Below are positions 5,132-8,882 of a stretch of 8,882 nucleotides of DNA, one piece after another; within the stretch, counting starts at the first letter, position 1, and each line of letters opens with the position of its first letter. The notes beneath the pieces are model-generated. The model did no database searches. It saw only the letters and a program-made list of their open reading frames with translations, and had not been told where the DNA came from. This stretch comes from an uncultured Eubacteriales bacterium (GTDB taxonomy: Bacteria; Bacillota; Clostridia; Lachnospirales; Lachnospiraceae): NCBI GenBank assembly GCA_902772745.1, contig CACYBV010000238.1, forward strand, positions 1-8,882, given 5' to 3'. A program made the translations under genes and the position numbers.

Positions 5132-6838
5132 TCATGATGTTGGGGTCAGGAGCTGATCTCCCGAAAGAAAGCCCGAAAAAACCCTTTCTGCGGCTTCACG
5201 CTTGTTCTGCGGGTGCAGCTCATACCGCTGTCCCAGATCCAGAAGGTCGATCAGCACGCAGTTTTCCATATCACCGGCTTTTCTCTGCGCTTCCCGAAGC
5301 CGGTCCCAGTTCCCGCTTCCGCGTTCATCATCCTCTTCCCCGAAAAAGGGCAGCATCACGACGGCGGTCTTCATAGAAGGATCGCCGAAGGTTTCCCGGA
5401 GAGAAGCGATCATGAGCCGCAGCAGGTCCGCGTATTCACGATAAAACAGCGTATTGGATTCGCCCTGGTAAAAAAGTATTCCGGAAAGCTTCATCCTCCG
5501 CAGGGGGTAGATCATTTTATTATAAACGCCGCAGGGCCGGTAATGGAAAAAGGTGTTTCCCGGCTCCTCAATCTCCGGAAACGCTTTCCGGCCGCCCGGA
5601 TACAGATCGGTGCCTGTTTTGAATTCAGCCTTTCCGCCGAGCGGTATCCGGATCTCCCCGCACTGAAGAAAATACGGCATTTCCTCTACAAATCCCCCCG
5701 GACGCTGCAGCGCCTTCACGCGCACGACAAGAGTATTCGTTTTTTTCAGCACGCCTGGAGGAACGGGATACCTTCGCGGCGGATAACGGTATTCCGTCTT
5801 CCCCACAGGGATTCCGTTGATGTAGGTTTCATCCGCGTCGACAACCGTTCCGAGATAAAGCTTCGCCTCTTTTCCGACACATTCGTCCGGAAGCTCAAAG
5901 CGCTTCAGCACCCAGACGCTTCCGCGAAGCGTCTGAAGAAATGTTTTCCCGGGAAGGTCTTCCCATCGTCCCGGCACTTCCAGATACTGCGCTTTTTCTC
6001 CGGGAGCAAAAAGGCTCTCCCGGTCCTTCCATAAATCCCGGATGCCTTCGTCGGTCCGGTCCAGCCATTCATAAAAGGCGCTGTTTTTCTTTTCTTCTTC
6101 TGCGAGCGTCTTACGGATATAAGTGTCGTCTTTGTCGAGCCGGATCAGATCCTCACAATAGAATTTGTCATAATGGCTTCCTGTGAGCACACCGTTTCTT
6201 TCTTTACTCTCTCCTCTTTTTTCGGCCTCTTCCCTGAGCCTGCGGACTTCCTGAATCAGCCTGTCTTCCGGAATCAGCGCTTCAATCTGAATCCCCCCGC
6301 AGGCAGTCTGCAGAAGCCCGACCGGGACCTTCTTTTCCGCTTTCCACAGCAGTGCGAAAAACAGTCCGAGCGCGCTGAAATCATAAAGTTCTTCCTGCAC
6401 CGCCTTTTTCCATGATCCAGCGAAGATGTCCGGAACCGGGCCTTTAAAGTCGTGCTCCTTCGGAACTTCAAACTGCCGGATGCCGGGTTCGTGTATGGTC
6501 CTGCAGTACGCTTCCGTCTCATCGAGCGTCCTTCTTACGGGCAGTTCCATATTGGACTGGCCGGCTAAGAGGAAGACATCCCCGACCAGCACATCGCGGA
6601 TTATCCGTGTTTCCCTGCGGTCGCTGATCTCGATTTCATAAGGTCCGCCCGGAGGAAGCAACGGAAGCTGTATTTCAAAAGTCCCGTCAGCCTGTTCCGC
6701 CTGCACCGCTTCCGCGAGGACGGTTTCTCCAGAAAAGACCCGGACGGAGACCGGTCCGCTACATGAAGATCCCCAGACCGGGCAGCGCTTTTCCCGCTGC
6801 AGCACTATTCCGTCGGACAATAATGACGACAATTTCAT
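5132..6838 (-). CDS. Sialate O-acetylesterase (SASA) family carbohydrate esterase, probably acting on acetylated xylo-oligosaccharides
   Basis: 568 aa. SASA-family (PF03629) SGNH-type esterases remove O-acetyl groups from sugars. An N-terminal beta-domain (1-80) has the usual start MKLSSLLSDGIVLQRE and PVWG. The catalytic domain opens with VGDVFLLAGQSNMELPV (85-101), nucleophile S95 in GQSNM. It continues with GLLQTACGGIQIEALIP, LFYQGESNTLFYREYADL (455-472), and the C-terminal acid/His region DLLDLGQRYELHPQNK (531-546, H542 with D531 or D534). Inserted at about 260-400 is a sugar-binding-like beta-sandwich as in GH2 N-domains: LYLGTVVDADETYINGIPVG (327-346). No signal peptide. The ATG overlaps the GH67 stop in TGATG, and AGGAAG at 6847-6852 lies 8 nt upstream, so translation is probably coupled. 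Pairing with an alpha-glucuronidase points to xylan acetyl groups rather than sialic acid; that is inference from context. Confidence 0.88.
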   Translation of the reverse strand: MKLSSLLSDGIVLQREKRCPVWGSSCSGPVSVRVFSGETVLAEAVQAEQADGTFEIQLPLLPPGGPYEIEISDRRETRIIRDVLVGDVFLLAGQSNMELPVRRTLDETEAYCRTIHEPGIRQFEVPKEHDFKGPVPDIFAGSWKKAVQEELYDFSALGLFFALLWKAEKKVPVGLLQTACGGIQIEALIPEDRLIQEVRRLREEAEKRGESKERNGVLTGSHYDKFYCEDLIRLDKDDTYIRKTLAEEEKKNSAFYEWLDRTDEGIRDLWKDRESLFAPGEKAQYLEVPGRWEDLPGKTFLQTLRGSVWVLKRFELPDECVGKEAKLYLGTVVDADETYINGIPVGKTEYRYPPRRYPVPPGVLKKTNTLVVRVKALQRPGGFVEEMPYFLQCGEIRIPLGGKAEFKTGTDLYPGGRKAFPEIEEPGNTFFHYRPCGVYNKMIYPLRRMKLSGILFYQGESNTLFYREYADLLRLMIASLRETFGDPSMKTAVVMLPFFGEEDDERGSGNWDRLREAQRKAGDMENCVLIDLLDLGQRYELHPQNKREAAERVFSGFLSGDQLLTPTS

Positions 6839-8769
6839 CAGTAGAGCTTCCTGCCTTTCTCATCTTCGATCAGCGTTTTCCGGTAGAAATAGGAATTGAT
6901 CACGTCTCTCCATTCTTTGGAATGCCAGAGCTGATGCGCGAGCCTCTTCTCGATGCGGTCAAAAGCCTTCCCGTCGATCAGCCCGCGAAGCTCCCCGAAA
7001 AGCTCCGCCATCCGTTCCACATCCTCCGCGCCTTCAAAATGCGTATCGTAGATGTGCTGGATGATGGTCTTCCCGGACTTCAGCACATAACTGTAGGGCA
7101 GCCGGTGGAAAAACAGGAGCAGTTCCTCCGGGGTCGTTTCGGGGTTTTCATACATCGAAGCATTCGGCTCCGGATAAAGCCCCGCATAACCGGTTCCCGA
7201 TGCGTTCCGTTCGACTCCGATCGCCCGGCAGTCCGCCTTATGATAGGTTCCCCAGCTGGAATATTCATAGCCGTCGGGATCCGGACCGTAATGTACGGAA
7301 GGCGTGACCATCCACCCGATTCCCAGAGGCGCGTTGTACTTTTCGTAAGCCGCAAAGGACATCATCAGGATCTTCTGCAGGTTCCTGAGCACCTTTTCAT
7401 TGTCTCCGTAGGTCAGCCGGATCCATTCCGCAGAAATCTTTTCCGCCGAAAGCTCCGGATCAAAAGCGAGCCGTCCAAAGCCGTACAGGTTGGCTGCGGC
7501 AAGATCGTGTCCCGTCCAGTTTTCATCGTTTCCGGTATTCGAGACGGCGCAGATTCCGCTGATCCGATAATCAAATGTCCTTCCGGAGACGATGTCCTTC
7601 ACCCGGGATTCTCCGGGATTCTTTCCCTTTGCGTAAGTATCGAATTCCAGGACCTGTTTGAACCAGGGGATCAGGAAGCAGACGTGCCGCTGCTGTCCGG
7701 TGTATTCCTGTGCAATCTGAAACTCAATCATCTGATTGGTCCGGGGCATCTGCCCGAACAGCGGAGAAACCGGCTCGCGGACCTGGAAATCCATCGGTCC
7801 GTTTTTGATCTGCAGAACGACGTTGTCGTCAAAGCACCCGTCCAGGTCATGGAAATAGTCATATGCTGCCCGCGCCCGGTCGGTTTTCAGGTCTCTCCAG
7901 TCCTGCTGACAGTTGTAAACAAAGCAGCGCCATATGAGGATTCCGCCGTGTTTTTTCAGCGCCCGCGCGAGCATATTCGCGCCTTCCGCCTGCGTCCTTC
8001 CGTAGGTAAAGGGGCCGGGCCGTCCCTCCGAATCCGCTTTCACAAGGAATCCGCCGAGTTTCGGAACCTTTTCGTAGACTTCATCGAATTTCCGCTCCCA
8101 CCACAGTCTGACTCCGGGGTCCAGAGGATCCGCGCTTCCGACATGCTCATCCTCCATTGTGGCTGCGTAATTCAGGCTCAGAAACAGCTTCACGCCGTAG
8201 GAAGAAAACAGCTCCGCGAGCTGATTCACCTGCGGAAGGTGCCTTTCATCGATCAGGCGGCAGGCTTCACCCTTCACGTTGACGTTGTTGATCACAACGC
8301 CGTTGATGCCGACGGATGAGAGAAACCGCGCATAGTCCTCCGTCCTCTGATTGATGATTAATTTGTTGTCTTCAAAGAAAAATGAATTGCCGGAGTAGCC
8401 TCTTTCGATGCTGCCGTCCATGTTGTCCCAGTGATTCAGCATCCGCAGCCCGTTTGCCGGCACTTCACGCACCTCATAAAAGCCCAGCCGGATCAGGCTG
8501 ATCAGGCGGAAGGCGCCGTAGAGAATCCCCGTCTCCGAGGCGGCTTCGACCGTATACTCCGGATCATTTCCGTAAATATGATACCCTTCCTCGCGGAGGC
8601 TCTCATCCCGGATCATCCTGAGTCGGACCGTTTTGTCTTTCAGGAAACTGCAGCGTTTCAGTTCCTTCAGCGCGTTTCGGATCTTTCCGTCCTCCGGATT
8701 GAGCTCATCAAAAACCACTGAAGCGCCGCTGTCCTCCGTCTCATAATCCAGCCACAGTTTCGTATACAT
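6838..8769 (-). CDS. GH67 alpha-glucuronidase
   Basis: 643 aa from the ATG at 8769. It cleaves the alpha-1,2 bond of (4-O-methyl)glucuronic acid at the non-reducing end of xylo-oligosaccharides, normally in the cytoplasm after uptake. Hallmarks in order: RMLNHWDNMDGSIERGYSGN (109-128), GFLVKADSEGRPGP (240-253) with putative acid E248, NGPMDFQVREP (323-333) with D327, TNQMIEFQIAQEYTG (344-358) with E355. D327 and E355 are 28 residues apart, as I recall for the catalytic pair of characterised GH67 enzymes. C-terminal WMVTPSVHYGPDPDGYEYS and RDVINSYFYRKT also fit. No signal peptide. A longer frame begins at a TTG at 8835, but that codon lies upstream of the expected transcription start. The ATG at 8769 has GGAGGT with ideal spacing. 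It appears to be the first gene of the operon, overlapping the esterase by one base. Confidence 0.95.
   Translation of the reverse strand: MYTKLWLDYETEDSGASVVFDELNPEDGKIRNALKELKRCSFLKDKTVRLRMIRDESLREEGYHIYGNDPEYTVEAASETGILYGAFRLISLIRLGFYEVREVPANGLRMLNHWDNMDGSIERGYSGNSFFFEDNKLIINQRTEDYARFLSSVGINGVVINNVNVKGEACRLIDERHLPQVNQLAELFSSYGVKLFLSLNYAATMEDEHVGSADPLDPGVRLWWERKFDEVYEKVPKLGGFLVKADSEGRPGPFTYGRTQAEGANMLARALKKHGGILIWRCFVYNCQQDWRDLKTDRARAAYDYFHDLDGCFDDNVVLQIKNGPMDFQVREPVSPLFGQMPRTNQMIEFQIAQEYTGQQRHVCFLIPWFKQVLEFDTYAKGKNPGESRVKDIVSGRTFDYRISGICAVSNTGNDENWTGHDLAAANLYGFGRLAFDPELSAEKISAEWIRLTYGDNEKVLRNLQKILMMSFAAYEKYNAPLGIGWMVTPSVHYGPDPDGYEYSSWGTYHKADCRAIGVERNASGTGYAGLYPEPNASMYENPETTPEELLLFFHRLPYSYVLKSGKTIIQHIYDTHFEGAEDVERMAELFGELRGLIDGKAFDRIEKRLAHQLWHSKEWRDVINSYFYRKTLIEDEKGRKLY
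6847..6852 (-). promoter_or_regulatory. Ribosome binding site of the SASA esterase, inside the GH67 gene
   Basis: AGGAAG on the minus strand, 8 nt before the ATG at 6838 that overlaps the GH67 stop (TGATG). This arrangement suggests translational coupling. Confidence 0.55.
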
Positions 8770-8775
8770 TTCATT

Positions 8776-8781
8776 ACCTCC
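8776..8781 (-). promoter_or_regulatory. Ribosome binding site deciding the GH67 start
   Basis: GGAGGT on the minus strand, 6 nt before the ATG at 8769. It supports the 643-aa protein over the longer reading from the TTG at 8835. Confidence 0.85.
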
Positions 8782-8837
8782 GCGGATTTTAAAGAAGGGC
8801 TCCGCCGCGAAAGGGCAGCCTTCCTTAACATTCAAAC

Positions 8838-8866
8838 ATCATAACATAAAAACGGAGCCGGTTCAA
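8838..8866 (-). promoter_or_regulatory. Sigma-A-type promoter of the GH67 operon
   Basis: On the minus strand, -35 TTGAAC (8861-8866, 4 of 6) and -10 TATGAT (8838-8843, 5 of 6) are separated by exactly 17 bp. Transcription would start near 8831, giving a leader of about 60 nt before the GH67 ATG. The leader contains complementary stretches (AAGGCTGCC with GGCGGAGCCCTT, with bulges) that could fold upstream of the ribosome binding site. I see no CcpA-type cre site. Confidence 0.6.
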
Positions 8867-8881
8867 TAAAAACGGCGCCGG
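8846..8881 (-). repeat. Tandem direct repeat, two 16-nt copies at 20-bp period, over the promoter -35 region
   Basis: Copies at 8846-8861 and 8866-8881 differ at one base (plus strand ATAAAAACGGAGCCGG and ATAAAAACGGCGCCGG). A 20-bp period puts both near the same face of the helix, as for a tandem regulator site. The same bases can also be read as a terminator hairpin. Confidence 0.6.
8848..8880 (-). terminator. Possible intrinsic terminator of the unseen upstream gene
   Basis: On the minus strand, CGGCGCCG (8873-8880) can pair with CGGCTCCG (8853-8860) over a 12-nt loop with one internal mismatch, followed by TTTTT (8848-8852). The upstream gene lies beyond the window edge, so its end cannot be seen. 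Confidence 0.4.
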
Positions 8882-8882
8882 G

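Noticed and set aside
5213..6034. A 273-codon plus-strand frame opposite the SASA esterase
   Set aside because: Its translation shows no family motif and the opposite strand encodes clear SASA blocks; treated as a shadow.
6763..8319. A 518-codon open frame on the plus strand, opposite the GH67 and esterase genes
   Set aside because: It lies opposite a well-recognised GH67 gene, has no recognisable domain or convincing ribosome binding site, and such long antisense frames are common in G+C-rich coding DNA.
8838..8882. CcpA cre operator at the operon promoter
   Set aside because: No stretch here fits the cre consensus closely enough to support a call.

Overview
The window holds a run of nine genes, all on the minus strand, so transcription goes from high to low coordinates. 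The base composition (somewhat above half G+C by eye), the purine-rich AGGAGG-type ribosome binding sites, the tight spacing and the protein families together suggest a plant-polysaccharide-degrading Clostridia bacterium, Lachnospiraceae-like, of gut or rumen type. That placement is inference from family memory; no rRNA or taxonomic marker is present.

Layout in order of transcription. At the right edge (8838-8882) lie a probable terminator of an unseen upstream gene and a good sigma-A promoter (TTGAAC, 17 bp, TATGAT). Next comes a GH67 alpha-glucuronidase (8769-6838), coupled by a TGATG overlap to a sialate O-acetylesterase-family (SASA) esterase (6838-5132). A flavin-reductase-family protein (5091-4522) follows, then a fusion of a NifX/NifB-type metal-cluster domain, a Cys/His-rich linker and a SlyD-like FKBP prolyl isomerase (4485-3595). 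Then come an unrecognised soluble protein whose N-terminus looks frameshifted (3465-2977, probably once 3593-2977), a small alpha/beta hydrolase (2880-2257), a GH113-like TIM-barrel glycosidase (2218-1283), an acyl-ACP-thioesterase-family protein (1238-504), and the N-terminus of a GH78-type alpha-L-rhamnosidase-like protein that runs off the left edge (431-1).

How they may work together. GH67 plus a SASA esterase is a classic pair for trimming methylglucuronate and acetyl groups from imported glucuronoxylan oligosaccharides. The GH113-like and GH78-like enzymes would widen the range to other hemicellulose or pectin side chains. No gene starts with a signal peptide, so this looks like a cytoplasmic oligosaccharide-processing locus. 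The flavin reductase, the NifX-FKBP fusion and the thioesterase do not fit that pathway obviously. They may be co-transcribed housekeeping or redox genes, or accessory proteins of unknown purpose. No tRNA, rRNA, CRISPR array, mobile element or recombination site was seen. No stretch longer than 300 bases lacks coding potential.
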